A stretch of 64,000 nucleotides of DNA from Halocynthiibacter sp. SDUM655004. Its GTDB lineage: Bacteria; Pseudomonadota; Alphaproteobacteria; Rhodobacterales; Rhodobacteraceae. Made by a program: the position numbers and the translations under genes. Each line of letters starts with the position of its first letter. Within the stretch, counting starts at the first letter, position 1. The stretch lies in assembly GCF_026015885.1 (NCBI RefSeq), contig NZ_JAPDUG010000001.1:682001-746000 (forward strand), given 5' to 3'. A model generated the notes under the pieces. The model ran no database searches. It was not told the origin of the DNA and worked only from the letters and a program-made list of their open reading frames with translations. This document shows, piece by piece, positions 34,021 to 43,046 of this stretch.

Positions 34021-34937
34021 CAGTGACCTCCACCCGTGCCAAGCGAATATAGCTCGCTGGGTTGCAACAGAAGATCAAGCGCCAGCTTGCCACAGACCGC
34101 AAGCACAAGAACCGCGAGAAGAATGCGCAGTTGCTCGGCCTTGAGTTTCAGGCCGATGCGCGTTCCGATCTGCGCGCCAATTACACCACCGATAAGCAGT
34201 AGAACCGCCAGCGCCATATCAACTGTTTGGTTGGTCGTCGCGTGAAGCAGTGTTGTGAATGCGGTAACGAAAATGATCTGGAAAAGCGATGTGCCCACAA
34301 CAACCTTGGTCGGCATACCGAGAATATAGATCATCGCAGGAACCATGATGAACCCGCCACCAACGCCCATGATCGCCGCCAGAATACCAACCAGTACACC
34401 AACCATAATGGGGGGAATGACACTGATATAAAGGCCCGAAGTGCGGAACTTCATCTTGAACGGCAGGTTGTGAACCCAATTGTGTTTGCGCCGCTTCGGT
34501 ACTGCACCAGGCTTCTTTGAGCGCATCAGCGCGCGCAGGCTTTCGATAAACATCAGCCCGCCGATTATCCCGAGGAAGACGACATACGAAAGCGTAACAA
34601 GCAGATCGACCTGCCCGATCTCTTTGAGCGCATTAAAGAGCTGAACGCCGAGCGCAGCGCCAATTAGGCCGCCGACAAGTAAGACGCCGCCCATCCTGAA
34701 ATCGACCGTTCGTCTTTTGAAATGTGCCAGAACACCAGAGAAAGACGAAGCGACAATCTGGTTTGCCTCGGTTGCCACGGCCACTGCTGGAGGGATGCCG
34801 ATGAAAAACAAAAGCGGCGTCATCAAGAAGCCGCCGCCAACACCAAACATACCCGATAAAATACCAACCAAACCGCCAAGCCCTAAGAGGAGGAAAGCGT
34901 TTACCGATACCTCGGCAATAGGAAGGTATATCTGCAT
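34020..34937 (-). CDS. TauE/SafE family permease (TIGR02186-linked)
   Basis: A 305-residue polytopic membrane protein of the sulfite-exporter TauE/SafE family: FGVGGGFLMTPLLFFIGIPPAVAVATEANQIV carries the first glycine-rich half-repeat, VGGGFIMVPAMIYILGMPTKVVVGTSLFQ the second, with about eight helices and a basic cytoplasmic loop between (KKPGAVPKRRKHN). Two-fold internal repeat clear. The overlap with the TIGR02186 gene indicates co-translation. A 26-base inverted repeat precedes the start. Likely exports sulfite or an organosulfonate, inferred only from the family. Confidence 0.9.
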   Translation of the reverse strand: MQIYLPIAEVSVNAFLLLGLGGLVGILSGMFGVGGGFLMTPLLFFIGIPPAVAVATEANQIVASSFSGVLAHFKRRTVDFRMGGVLLVGGLIGAALGVQLFNALKEIGQVDLLVTLSYVVFLGIIGGLMFIESLRALMRSKKPGAVPKRRKHNWVHNLPFKMKFRTSGLYISVIPPIMVGVLVGILAAIMGVGGGFIMVPAMIYILGMPTKVVVGTSLFQIIFVTAFTTLLHATTNQTVDMALAVLLLIGGVIGAQIGTRIGLKLKAEQLRILLAVLVLAVCGKLALDLLLQPSELYSLGTGGGH

Positions 34938-34953
34938 GGGCGAGTCCTGTGAT

Positions 34954-34979
34954 AATCACGGCCCTTATAAGCCGTGATT
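34954..34979. repeat. 9-bp inverted repeat before the TauE/SafE-TIGR02186 pair
   Basis: AATCACGGC and GCCGTGATT, perfect 9-base arms around an 8-base AT-rich spacer (CCTTATAA), 17-42 bases upstream of the permease start. No T run follows on the minus strand, so it is likelier an operator or 5' UTR hairpin than a terminator. Confidence 0.6.
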
Positions 34980-35017
34980 GACTGAAATTTGAAGCCCACA
35001 ATCGAGAAAAGAGTCGA

Positions 35018-35980
35018 TTATTGTTCTTTCACATAGGGCTGGCCACCTGCGCGTGGCGGAATTGCCTTGCCAACGAACCCTGCGAGGATGATGACCGTCA
35101 GGATATAGGGCAGCGCATCAATGAACTGCGACGCGACTTCGATACCCATAAAGCTCTTGTTTTCAAGATAGGGTGCAGCGGCAGACAGGAAGCCAAAGAG
35201 GAGGCATGTTCCCATTGCTTGCCACGGACGCCACTTGGCAAAGATAAGCGCGGCAAGCGCGATAAAGCCTCGACCCGCTGTCATATCCTTTACGAAGTTC
35301 GCGGCAAAATCGGCAAGATACGCCCCCGCAAGCCCGCAGAGCAGACCCGCAATCAGAATCGCGTAATAGCGCAACCGAACAACGGAAACCCCAGCTGTAT
35401 CAACCGCTCCCGGATTTTCGCCCGCAGCCCGAAGGCGCAAACCAAAGCGTGTGCGGAACAAGACGGCCCACGTGACCGGAACGGCAAGCAGCGCGACGTA
35501 AACGAGGATCGTATGACCCGAGATGAGTTCGGAGTAGATCGGGCCTAAGATCGGTACATTTTGAAGCGTGTCCGCCAGCGGCAGGTTGATGTTCTGAAAA
35601 CGCGCTTCGGGTGGAAGGCTTGGTGTACGTCCGCCAAGGCCGAACCACGCCGATGCGATCACAATCGAAAGACCCGCAGCGAGGAAGTTAATCGCAACGC
35701 CGGAGATCAACTGATCCCCGTGGTAGGTGATTGAGGCAACCCCGTGGATCAGCGATAGCGCGATTGAAGCAGCGGTTCCTGCAAGCAGACCGAGCCAGAT
35801 CGATCCGGTCACATATGCTACGCCACCGGTTACGAAAGCCGCGCCGAGCATTTTGCCTTCGAGGCCGATATCTACAACGCCAGCGCGCTCAGAATAGAGG
35901 CCCGCAAGACAAGCCAGCAGAAGCGGAGTTGCGTAGCGCAGGGTACTGTCGAAAATGGCGATAAGCGTCATGAAATCCAT
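35018..35980 (-). CDS. Nucleoside-type ABC transporter permease 2
   Basis: A 320-residue inner-membrane permease of the branched-chain/BMP-type (BPD_transp_2) family. About eight to nine helices; ERAGVVDIGLEGKMLGAAFV in helix 2 is the family signature, and GAVDTAGVSVVRLRYYAILIAG the coupling-loop region. Its partner permease starts just upstream (3 bases). With the BMP-type binding protein and double ATPase it forms a nucleoside or nucleobase importer like nupABC-bmpA. Confidence 0.9.
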   Translation of the reverse strand: MDFMTLIAIFDSTLRYATPLLLACLAGLYSERAGVVDIGLEGKMLGAAFVTGGVAYVTGSIWLGLLAGTAASIALSLIHGVASITYHGDQLISGVAINFLAAGLSIVIASAWFGLGGRTPSLPPEARFQNINLPLADTLQNVPILGPIYSELISGHTILVYVALLAVPVTWAVLFRTRFGLRLRAAGENPGAVDTAGVSVVRLRYYAILIAGLLCGLAGAYLADFAANFVKDMTAGRGFIALAALIFAKWRPWQAMGTCLLFGFLSAAAPYLENKSFMGIEVASQFIDALPYILTVIILAGFVGKAIPPRAGGQPYVKEQ

Positions 35981-35983
35981 GGC

Positions 35984-37081
35984 TCAGAGTCCCTTCGCTT
36001 TGTAACGCATAATGAACAGCTTCTCGACCGGACGGCGCACCATATTGTCGAGCGCACCAGTAAGCAGGATCACAAGAGCCTGAATTACGGTGACCATCTC
36101 GCGCGGAATCTGGTGCTCGAACTGAAGCTCGGCACCACCCTGCCACAGGAACCCAAAGAGGAGTGCGGCGAGGAAAATACCTATCGGATGGTTCCGCCCC
36201 ATTAGCGCAACCGCAATTCCGATAAAGCCCGCGCCTTCAACCGCGTTGTGAATTAGACGCTCGGCCTCGCCCATCACATTGTTGATCGCCATCAGGCCAG
36301 CAAACGCACCGGAAATCAGCATCGTGATGATGATGATCTTTGCCGGATTGATACCTGCATAAACCGCCGCGGATTCAGACTCGCCAAATGCGCGGATGTT
36401 ATAGCCAAGCCGCGTGCGCCAGACCAAAATCCAGAACACATAGAGGCAGAGAAGCGCCACAAGAAAGCTGAGGTTGGCTGGAGCGTGTTTGGAGAATTCA
36501 ATTCCAAAGGGGGCCAGCATTTCATGGAACGTCGGCAGATGCGCGCCTTCGGGGAACTTTGCCGTCTCTGCAGCCATTTTGCCCGGCACCTTGAGAACGC
36601 CCGTCAGCAGGTACCCCATCAAAGAAGCCGCAATGAAGTTGAACATGATCGTGGTAATCACGATGTGGCTGCCGCGTTTGGCTTGGAGATACGCTGGAAT
36701 AAAGGCCCACGCAGCGCCGAACAAGCCGCCAAACAGGATCGCTGCGGGAAGTGCGAGCGTCCAATGGGGCCATGGCACAGCCAGAAGGATCAGCGCAACG
36801 CCAAGACCGCCAAGCGCGGCTTGTCCTTCCCCGCCGATGTTGAACATCCGCGCGTGGCTCGCGATGCCCATGGCGAGGCCCGTGAAGATGAAGTTGGTTG
36901 TGTAATAGAGCGTGTAGCCCACGCCGCGGCTGCTTCCAAAAGATCCATCGATCATGGTGCCAAGCGCGGCCCACGGGTCTTTACCGATTGCCAGCAATAC
37001 GAGGCCGGAAATGATAAACGCAATTAACAGGTTCAGGATCGGGATCAGGGCTACATCTGCCCAACGCGGCATCTTCTTCAT
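35984..37081 (-). CDS. Nucleoside-type ABC transporter permease 1
   Basis: A 365-residue permease, the longer of the two subunits. Helices from residue about 10; the family features are MFNIGGEGQAALGGLG in helix 2 and GYNIRAFGESESAAVYAGINPAK, the EAA-like loop. Overlaps the ATPase gene stop by 4 bases (ATGA). Together with the next gene it makes the heterodimeric channel. Confidence 0.91.
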   Translation of the reverse strand: MKKMPRWADVALIPILNLLIAFIISGLVLLAIGKDPWAALGTMIDGSFGSSRGVGYTLYYTTNFIFTGLAMGIASHARMFNIGGEGQAALGGLGVALILLAVPWPHWTLALPAAILFGGLFGAAWAFIPAYLQAKRGSHIVITTIMFNFIAASLMGYLLTGVLKVPGKMAAETAKFPEGAHLPTFHEMLAPFGIEFSKHAPANLSFLVALLCLYVFWILVWRTRLGYNIRAFGESESAAVYAGINPAKIIIITMLISGAFAGLMAINNVMGEAERLIHNAVEGAGFIGIAVALMGRNHPIGIFLAALLFGFLWQGGAELQFEHQIPREMVTVIQALVILLTGALDNMVRRPVEKLFIMRYKAKGL

Positions 37082-38661
37082 GCGTCTGCTCCCTGTTTCA
37101 TACCGGCCATGAGCATGCCCAGTTCACGTTCATCTGTTTCAGAAGACAGGCGCTCGCCCATGATCTGACCGTCAAACATAACCACGATGCGATCCGCCAG
37201 AGACAACACTTCTTCAAGTTCCACGCTCACCAAGAGGATTGCTTTCCCCTGATCGCGGAGTTCGACGATTTGTTGGTGAATAAATTCGATGGCGCCGATA
37301 TCCACGCCGCGGGTCGGCTGTCCGATAAGGAGCAGCTCGGGATTCCGTTCGATCTCACGGGCCAGAACAATCTTTTGTTGGTTCCCGCCCGAGAAATTCG
37401 CCGCGTTGAGGCGGGGATTGGGCGGACGCACGTCGAAACGGTCCATTTTGGCTTGGGTCTCGTCCCAGATGGCTTTGTTATCCATCAAAATCTTGTTCTT
37501 GTTATATTTCGGGTCGTTCTGGTAGCCAAAAACCATGTTCTCCCACGCATGGAAGTTGAGGATAAGCCCCTCTTCGTGGCGATCCTCCGGCACATGCGCG
37601 ATACCTTTCAAACGGCGCGATTGCGCGTCGGATTCCGCACCTGAAAGGTCAAGCTCCTCGCCGTGGAGCGAGACTTTCCCCGTCGCTTCCGCGTAACCGC
37701 CCAGTACCTCAAGCAATTCGGATTGTCCGTTGCCCGACACGCCAGCGATCCCAAGGATTTCACCTGCGCGGATGTTAAAGCCGATACCTTTGAGGCGCTC
37801 GACACCTTGCTCATCGACAACTCGGAGGTTTTCGACCTTGAGGATTTCTTTGCCGAGCTGGGCAGGTTTCTTATCAACGCGCAGCAGCACTTTGCGCCCG
37901 ACCATGAGCTCCGCGAGGTGCTCGGGGCTGGTCTCTGATGTTTTGACTGTTGCGGTCATCTCGCCGCGGCGCATCACGCTCACCGTGTCGGTGATGTCCA
38001 TGATTTCGCGCAGCTTGTGTGTAATGAGGATGATGGTTTTTCCAGCATCCCGTAGCCCCTCAAGAATACGGAAGAGGTGATCGGCCTCTGCCGGTGTCAA
38101 AACGCCGGTGGGCTCGTCCAGAATGAGGATATCGGCCTTGCGATAGAGCGCTTTCAGGATCTCGACACGCTGACGATGGCCCACAGATAGGTCTTCGATC
38201 AAGGCATCCGGATCAACGTTAAGCTCGTACTCTGCCGCAAGTTCCGTCAACAGCTTGCGCGCCTTCCGCAGGCTTGGCGTGAGGCGGAAGCCTTCTTCCG
38301 CGCCGAGGACTACATTCTCGAGGACCGTAAAATTTTCGACCAGTTTAAAGTGCTGGAACACCATACCAATGCCTGCGCTGATCGCGGCTTGGCTGTCGGG
38401 GATAAGCGTTTCCTTACCTCCGATAAAAATCTCGCCCGCATCGGCTTTGTAAAAGCCGTAGAGGATCGACATGAGCGTCGATTTACCGGCGCCGTTCTCA
38501 CCGATAATCCCGTGTACCGTGCCTTTTTCGACGCGGATCGAGATATCCTTGTTAGCTTGAACCGGTCCGAACGCTTTGGAAATTCCACGCAATTCGATTG
38601 CCGGAGCGGGGGAGGCGAGGGCGGCAGTCTCCTGCCGCCCTGTTTCTGTTGCCGTAGCCAT
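37078..38661 (-). CDS. Nucleoside-type ABC transporter, tandem ATPase
   Basis: A 527-residue protein with two ATP-binding cassettes. The first has a canonical Walker A (GENGAGKST), signature LSVGHRQRVEI and Walker B (ILILDEPTGVLTP). The second has a degenerate Walker A (GVSGNGQSELLE) and a signature FSGGNQQKIVLAREI with a weak Walker B (LLLIGQPTRGVD). This asymmetric layout is typical of BMP/sugar (RbsA/YufO-type) transporters. It energises nucleoside uptake. Confidence 0.93.
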   Translation of the reverse strand: MATATETGRQETAALASPAPAIELRGISKAFGPVQANKDISIRVEKGTVHGIIGENGAGKSTLMSILYGFYKADAGEIFIGGKETLIPDSQAAISAGIGMVFQHFKLVENFTVLENVVLGAEEGFRLTPSLRKARKLLTELAAEYELNVDPDALIEDLSVGHRQRVEILKALYRKADILILDEPTGVLTPAEADHLFRILEGLRDAGKTIILITHKLREIMDITDTVSVMRRGEMTATVKTSETSPEHLAELMVGRKVLLRVDKKPAQLGKEILKVENLRVVDEQGVERLKGIGFNIRAGEILGIAGVSGNGQSELLEVLGGYAEATGKVSLHGEELDLSGAESDAQSRRLKGIAHVPEDRHEEGLILNFHAWENMVFGYQNDPKYNKNKILMDNKAIWDETQAKMDRFDVRPPNPRLNAANFSGGNQQKIVLAREIERNPELLLIGQPTRGVDIGAIEFIHQQIVELRDQGKAILLVSVELEEVLSLADRIVVMFDGQIMGERLSSETDERELGMLMAGMKQGADA

Positions 38662-38667
38662 CCTGAA

Positions 38668-39657
38668 TTACAGGGACGGGCAGGATTCGTCGGACATGTA
38701 GTCGTGGACTACGATGTCACCTGCGATGATTTTGGCTTTTGCTTCTTCAACAGCCGCTTTCATCTCGTCAGTAACGAGTGGAGCATTGCTGTCGTCAAAT
38801 GCTGGGCCAACGCCTTCGTTTGCAAGGCCCATGGCTGCGAAACCAGGCTCAACGCCTTCTCCGGCTGTGAAGCTTTCGTAAACGGCGTTGTCTACGCGCT
38901 TAACCATGGATGTCAGAACCGAACCAGGCTGAAGGTGGTTTTGGTTGCTGTCCACACCAATCGCGAGGATGCCTTCGTCTTTAGCTGTTTGAAGCACGCC
39001 GAGGCCTGTGCCGCCAGCCGCTGCGAAGACAACATCAGAACCTTGGCTGATCTGGCCGCGTGTAAGTTCGCTGCCCTTCACTGGGTCGTTCCATGCTGAC
39101 GGTGTTGTACCTGTCATGTTAACGATGACGTTGGCGTCAGGATTGGTGTCTTTAACACCTTGCGCATAACCACATGCGAATTTCGAGATGAGCGGGATAT
39201 CCATACCACCAACAAAGGAAACTGTGCCGGATTCGCTGGCCATCGCAGCCATAACGCCCACAAGGTAAGAGCCTGTGTGCTCGTCAAACACGATGGAGCG
39301 CACGTTTGGAGCGTCTACAACCATGTCGATGATGACAAATTTTGTGTCAGGGAAATCGGCTGCAACGGTCTCAAGTGCGGATGCAAAAGAGAAGCCTGCC
39401 ATGACGATTGGGTTGTTGCCGCCTTCGGCAAAACGGCGAAGAACCTGCTCGCGCTGAGCGTCAGCGGAGAGTTCGAATTCGTCGTAAGAGCCACCTGTCT
39501 CGCTGGCCCAACGCTCGGCGCCATTGTAGGCCGCTTCGTTGAAGGATTTGTCGAATTTACCGCCGAGATCAAAAACGATCGCAGGGTCGGCCAATACAGC
39601 GCCAGCCGAAAGGGCAAGCGTCGCTGTCGCGCCGAGAATGGTTTTCATGAGGGTCAT
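38668..39657 (-). CDS. BMP family nucleoside-binding lipoprotein/periplasmic protein
   Basis: A 329-residue substrate-binding protein of the BMP (PnrA/Med) family, with a signal peptide of about 23 residues (MTLMKTILGATATLALSAGAVLA). The mature part carries the family traits FDLGGKFDKSFNEAAYNGAE, AGFSFASALE, FVGGMDIPLISKFACGYAQG, and GSVLTSMVKRVDNAVYE. No lipobox Cys at the cleavage site, so soluble periplasmic. I start at 39657, with GGGAG upstream; an in-frame ATG at 39690 is less likely. First gene of the four-gene operon. Nucleoside binding is established for homologues; deoD at 25 kb is a likely intracellular acceptor. Confidence 0.91.
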   Translation of the reverse strand: MTLMKTILGATATLALSAGAVLADPAIVFDLGGKFDKSFNEAAYNGAERWASETGGSYDEFELSADAQREQVLRRFAEGGNNPIVMAGFSFASALETVAADFPDTKFVIIDMVVDAPNVRSIVFDEHTGSYLVGVMAAMASESGTVSFVGGMDIPLISKFACGYAQGVKDTNPDANVIVNMTGTTPSAWNDPVKGSELTRGQISQGSDVVFAAAGGTGLGVLQTAKDEGILAIGVDSNQNHLQPGSVLTSMVKRVDNAVYESFTAGEGVEPGFAAMGLANEGVGPAFDDSNAPLVTDEMKAAVEEAKAKIIAGDIVVHDYMSDESCPSL

Positions 39658-39766
39658 AATACTCTCCCAGTTGTTGTTATAGGGCGTCATTCCATAAACG
39701 ACGTTACCCTTTGTTCTGAGCAGATCACAAGAAGATCATCGGCAATTTAGGGGGGAGTCCAGCGAT

Positions 39767-39791
39767 TTGGTCAATAGAATTTTTACCAACC
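39767..39791. promoter_or_regulatory. Inverted TTGGT/ACCAA repeat at the BMP operon promoter
   Basis: TTGGT (39767-39771) and ACCAA (39785-39789) in inverted orientation, within a plausible promoter: minus-strand TTGACC then 18 bases then CTAAAT. The TGGT/ACCA half-sites recall FadR-type GntR operators, but the 13-base spacing is unusual. Tentative. Confidence 0.3.
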
Positions 39792-39839
39792 GGTCATATT
39801 TTTCGACGGAATGCCGCAAAATAAGGGAAATTCAGGTGT

Positions 39840-40283
39840 TTAGCCGTTGCCAATCTGTTTGCGCATTATAAGGGCATCTAGGGAATTGCCGCCCTGAACC
39901 GCGTAGTAGTGGCGCCTTCTGCCGGATTCGATATAGCCGTTGGCGCGATAGAGCGCGATTGCCCCTAGGTTAGTTTCTGCGACCTCAAGAAATGATTCTG
40001 CGGCGCCAAGTTGTGCTGCGCGGCTTTCATATACGCATAGCAGGTCGTTGCCATATCCTCTCCGGCGCATATCAGGAGAAACGGCGAGGGTGAGCAATTC
40101 GGCTTCATCGGCGATCACCCGACCAAGCGCAAAACCGTGCTCATGGGGGGCGAGGAAACAGCCGCGTGTGGCAAGGAGTTCGTCAAACTCTTCCGCTCGC
40201 CACGGGCGCGGAACGGTAAAACAACGGGCATGTAGAGCGGCAAGACGGCCAGCATCCCAGTCTATGGCTGAAGGATCAGTCAA
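39840..40283 (-). CDS. rimI: GNAT N-acetyltransferase, RimI-like
   Basis: A 147-residue acetyltransferase. The acetyl-CoA loop appears as AVSPDMRRRGYGNDLL (R/Q-x-x-G-x-G/A variant) near residue 70, followed by FLEVAETNLGAIALYRANGY. RimI acetylates the N terminus of ribosomal protein S18; the call rests on length, motif spacing and position after tsaB, which is conserved. There is no ATG near the right place; TTG at 40283, overlapping the tsaB stop by 8 bases, gives the expected N terminus. A longer ATG-started frame (40448) would run deep into tsaB. Confidence 0.75.
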   Translation of the reverse strand: MTDPSAIDWDAGRLAALHARCFTVPRPWRAEEFDELLATRGCFLAPHEHGFALGRVIADEAELLTLAVSPDMRRRGYGNDLLCVYESRAAQLGAAESFLEVAETNLGAIALYRANGYIESGRRRHYYAVQGGNSLDALIMRKQIGNG

Positions 40284-40902
40284 GAAGCACCGGAGGCGTA
40301 TCTTTTGCGGGAGCCGCATCCGCCTTGCGCACATAAAACGGGGCAGGGCGCGTATCGGATGGTTGGCTTTCAAAGCGGCGTGCGGCAATGCGCGCGATCG
40401 CCTCGGCGATTTGGAATTTCGGCGCGGTAAAGCCAAGATGCTCCGCACCGATGACGGTTTGCTCTCCGGTAATGGCTTTCACATCGGTGACCAGTGGTTG
40501 GAGCACGTCGGAAGCGGTGCCGATTTCCTGTAGATAAACATGGTCGCGTCGGGCTTCGATTGCCGAAAACACCGGTTTTTTAAAGCCTTCGGTCTGTGCC
40601 TCGAGTGTCGTCACGCCAACCGCCGGAATGCCAAGTGCCAAAGCAAGCCCGCGCGCGGCAGAGACAGAAACGCGGATTCCGGTAAAGTTACCCGGACCGG
40701 TGCCGACGCCGATGGCCGCGAGATCGGCCCAACTTACGTCGTGGGCGGCAAGTAAATCTTCGAGGATGGGGAGCAGTGATTCCGCCTGTCCCTTTTTCAT
40801 CGGAACGAGCGTTTCGCCCAAAACCTCATCGCCCGCAAGCAAAGCGGCCGCGCAATGCGCGGCCGATGTATCAAATCCCAGTACCAGCGGCTTAGGCGGC
40901 AA
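40276..40902 (-). CDS. tsaB: tRNA threonylcarbamoyladenosine biosynthesis protein TsaB
   Basis: A 208-residue ASKHA-fold protein needed with TsaC, TsaD and TsaE for t6A37 on ANN-decoding tRNAs. Family marks: LVLGFDTSAAHCAAALL, the MKKGQAESLLPILEDLL helix that corresponds to the H-x-x-LLP stretch, and GVGTGPGNFTGIRVSVSAARGLALAL. It has no metal-binding His pair, as expected for TsaB versus TsaD. It overlaps nfu upstream by 11 bases and rimI downstream; the three form a minus-strand operon. Confidence 0.94.
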   Translation of the reverse strand: MPPKPLVLGFDTSAAHCAAALLAGDEVLGETLVPMKKGQAESLLPILEDLLAAHDVSWADLAAIGVGTGPGNFTGIRVSVSAARGLALALGIPAVGVTTLEAQTEGFKKPVFSAIEARRDHVYLQEIGTASDVLQPLVTDVKAITGEQTVIGAEHLGFTAPKFQIAEAIARIAARRFESQPSDTRPAPFYVRKADAAPAKDTPPVLLD

Positions 40903-41455
40903 CGGGGCGCACCTCCAGCACTTCTGGAATGTAGTGACGCAGCAGGTTTTCGATGCCCATTTTCAACGTCAGTGTCGAAGAGGGGCAACCCGCGCATGCG
41001 CCTTGCATATGCAGATATACGATGCCGCGATCAAAACCGTGGAAGGTAATGTCGCCACCGTCTTGCGCAACAGCTGGGCGCACACGTGTATCCAGAAGCT
41101 CTTTGATCTGGTCCACAATCTCGCCGTCTTCGCCGGTATGCTCGGCATGGCCGGTTGCGGGTGCGGCGTCATCGTTCAGGATCGGTGCACCGGATTGATA
41201 ATGCTCCATAATCGCGCCAAGGATGGCTGGCTTGATATGGTCCCATTCGGTGGCATCACCTTTGGTTACGGTCACAAAATCAGTGCCGAGGAACACGCCA
41301 GTTACGCCGCCAACAGCGAAGATGCGCTGCGCAAGCGGAGATTTGGCCGCAGCTTCGCCCGAAGGGAAGTCTGCTGTTCCCGCTTCAAGAACAGTCTGGC
41401 CAGGCAGGAATTTGAGGGTCGCCGGGTTTGGCGTGGATTCGGTTTGGATAAACAT
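40892..41455 (-). CDS. Nfu-type Fe-S cluster scaffold/carrier
   Basis: A 187-residue protein with an N-terminal Nfu_N domain (MFIQTESTPNPATLKFLPG, then VFLGTDFVTVTK) and a C-terminal NifU domain whose CxxC motif is GACAGCPSS near residue 143-150. It receives or delivers 4Fe-4S clusters to client enzymes such as the TCA-cycle aconitase or SdhB, by family knowledge. The long linker between domains is acidic. Starts the nfu-tsaB-rimI run. Confidence 0.94.
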   Translation of the reverse strand: MFIQTESTPNPATLKFLPGQTVLEAGTADFPSGEAAAKSPLAQRIFAVGGVTGVFLGTDFVTVTKGDATEWDHIKPAILGAIMEHYQSGAPILNDDAAPATGHAEHTGEDGEIVDQIKELLDTRVRPAVAQDGGDITFHGFDRGIVYLHMQGACAGCPSSTLTLKMGIENLLRHYIPEVLEVRPVAA

Positions 41456-41529
41456 GGTCGCCTCCGTTTGCGCTAGATATGCGCTTTGGGCGAGGAAGTG
41501 TCAAGGATTAGAACCATTCTAAACTGCAA

Positions 41530-41985
41530 TCAAGTGATCGCCTCAAGCTGCTCCTTGGTCAGATCGCCGGGCACAATAGTGACAGGGATCGGGAGAGAGC
41601 CCGAAGTGTTTGAAAGCGCAGAAACAAGAGGGCCGGGGCCGTGTTTGCTGGTTCCTGCACCAAGGACAAGCACGCCAATTTCTGGGTTCTCCTTGATGTG
41701 CGCAAGGATTTCCTGAATCGCTTCACCTTCCCGAATGACAAGGCTCGGGTCAACATTCTGGCGGTCGCGCATCCACTTGGCGAATACTTCGTAGTGCACC
41801 TCAATCCGTTCACGCGCTTCAGCACGCATGATATCCGCAACGCCAATCCAGTGGTTGAACTCGTCTGGCGGAATAATCGATAGAATTTCAACGCCGCCCC
41901 CCGTGTGCGCCGCTCGCATGGCCGCGAACCGCATAGCGTTCAGGCATTCTCGGCTGTCGTCCAAAACGACAAGAAACTTGCGCAT
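41530..41985 (-). CDS. Universal stress protein
   Basis: A 151-residue UspA-fold protein: start RKFLVVLDDSRECLNAMRFAAMRAA and the C-terminal ATP-binding pattern VLGAGTSKHGPGPLVSAL, a variant of G-2x-G-9x-G. The loop composition suggests nucleotide binding. Often induced by starvation or stress; no direct regulatory site seen. It is a single gene on the minus strand. Confidence 0.88.
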   Translation of the reverse strand: MRKFLVVLDDSRECLNAMRFAAMRAAHTGGGVEILSIIPPDEFNHWIGVADIMRAEARERIEVHYEVFAKWMRDRQNVDPSLVIREGEAIQEILAHIKENPEIGVLVLGAGTSKHGPGPLVSALSNTSGSLPIPVTIVPGDLTKEQLEAIT

Positions 41986-42064
41986 AGGTATCCTCCTTGT
42001 GCCGCGATAGTGGCGGCTTGGTGATTGCGACGCAATCCTTTATTTTTGCAAGACTTCTCTGGCG

Positions 42065-42937
42065 TTATCCGCGCTTGGGCAGGCTGCGTGCCCAGTCCCA
42101 GTACAGTTGCTTCAACCGTTTTGTAATCGGTCCTGTCTGGTACTGGGTGTCGTCAAATGCACTGACAGGGGTGATCTTGTTCATGTTGCCCGTGAGGAAG
42201 ACCTCGTCAGCCTCGTGGAAATCATCCAATTGCAGCACAGTTTCCTGGACTTCGATACCGTCGGCTTGGGCATTCTTGATGTGGCGGGCGCGGGTAATAC
42301 CAGAAAGGAAGGTGCCGTTCGCGATAGGTGTTTTAAGCACCCCGTCTTTGACCATGAACACATTGGCCGACGCTGTTTCGGCGACATTGCCGAGGGCATC
42401 ACAGACGAGCGCATTGCCAAACCCTTTGGCTCGGGCTTCGGCGAGCATCCGCGCGTTGTTTGGATAGAGGCATCCTGCCTTGGCATTCACCACCGAGCTA
42501 TCAAGCACAGGGCGGCGAAACCGCGTAGTTGTCAGGGTTGTGACAGCATTGTCAGGCGCCATCGGGATTTCTTCGAGGCAAATGGCAAAGCCGGTTGAAT
42601 CCGAAGTGGGAACGATAGCAGATTGATCGCCGTTGATTGCCCAATACATCGGGCGGATATAGACCGCAGCCTCATCGTCGTATGTTGCAAGCCCATCCCA
42701 GATCAGCTCTTCCATTTCTTCGGCAGAAACAGTTGGCGTGATCATGAGCGCTTCGGCGCTAGCGTTCACGCGCTGACAGTGCAAATCAAGGTCCGGTGCC
42801 ATACCTTTCCAGAACCGAGCACCGTCAAAAACCGTTGTGCCGAGCCAGCTTCCGTGGTCGGCCGCGTTCATGATCGGCAGGTCGCCTTTGTGCCAAGCAC
42901 CATTGTGATAAGTGTGAATATTTTTCCCAACAGCCAT
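42065..42937 (-). CDS. ilvE: Branched-chain amino acid aminotransferase
   Basis: A 290-residue fold-type IV PLP aminotransferase. Seen: the N-terminal HKGDLPIMNAADHGSWLGTTVFDGAR, the PLP lysine in VVNAKAGCLYPNN near residue 160, and the phosphate-binding EMASANVF-like ETASANVFMVKDG. It transaminates Leu, Ile and Val (or a D-amino-acid-type substrate; class IV members differ little in motifs). AAAGGAG precedes the ATG. A 27-codon Leu/Ile/Val-rich ORF and a strong hairpin lie 110-190 bases upstream. Confidence 0.88.
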   Translation of the reverse strand: MAVGKNIHTYHNGAWHKGDLPIMNAADHGSWLGTTVFDGARFWKGMAPDLDLHCQRVNASAEALMITPTVSAEEMEELIWDGLATYDDEAAVYIRPMYWAINGDQSAIVPTSDSTGFAICLEEIPMAPDNAVTTLTTTRFRRPVLDSSVVNAKAGCLYPNNARMLAEARAKGFGNALVCDALGNVAETASANVFMVKDGVLKTPIANGTFLSGITRARHIKNAQADGIEVQETVLQLDDFHEADEVFLTGNMNKITPVSAFDDTQYQTGPITKRLKQLYWDWARSLPKRG

Positions 42938-43002
42938 GCGACTCTCCTTTTGACATGCAGAGCCTAAATAAGCGCACCAGAAAGGTCGAGTGAGAATGCG
43001 AA

Positions 43003-43030
43003 GCGCCTCTGGTGGGGAAACCAGAGGCGC
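43003..43030 (-). terminator. Hairpin after the 27-codon ORF, upstream of ilvE
   Basis: Perfect 10-bp stem GCGCCTCTGG/CCAGAGGCGC (43003-43012 with 43021-43030), 8-base loop. On the minus strand it is followed by TTCGCATTCTC, which has only a weak T run. It starts 16 bases after the small ORF's stop and may be a terminator or attenuator. Confidence 0.55.
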
Positions 43031-43046
43031 TTGTAGGTCGCGGAGG

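Noticed and set aside
37078-38661. Second ATPase half of the nucleoside transporter as a damaged gene
   Set aside because: The degenerate second Walker A is the normal asymmetric state of tandem ATPases in BMP/sugar transporters, not a mutation.
43003-43030. Classical Rho-independent terminator after the 27-codon ORF
   Set aside because: The stem is strong but the minus-strand sequence after it has no proper T run; kept only as a moderate-confidence hairpin.
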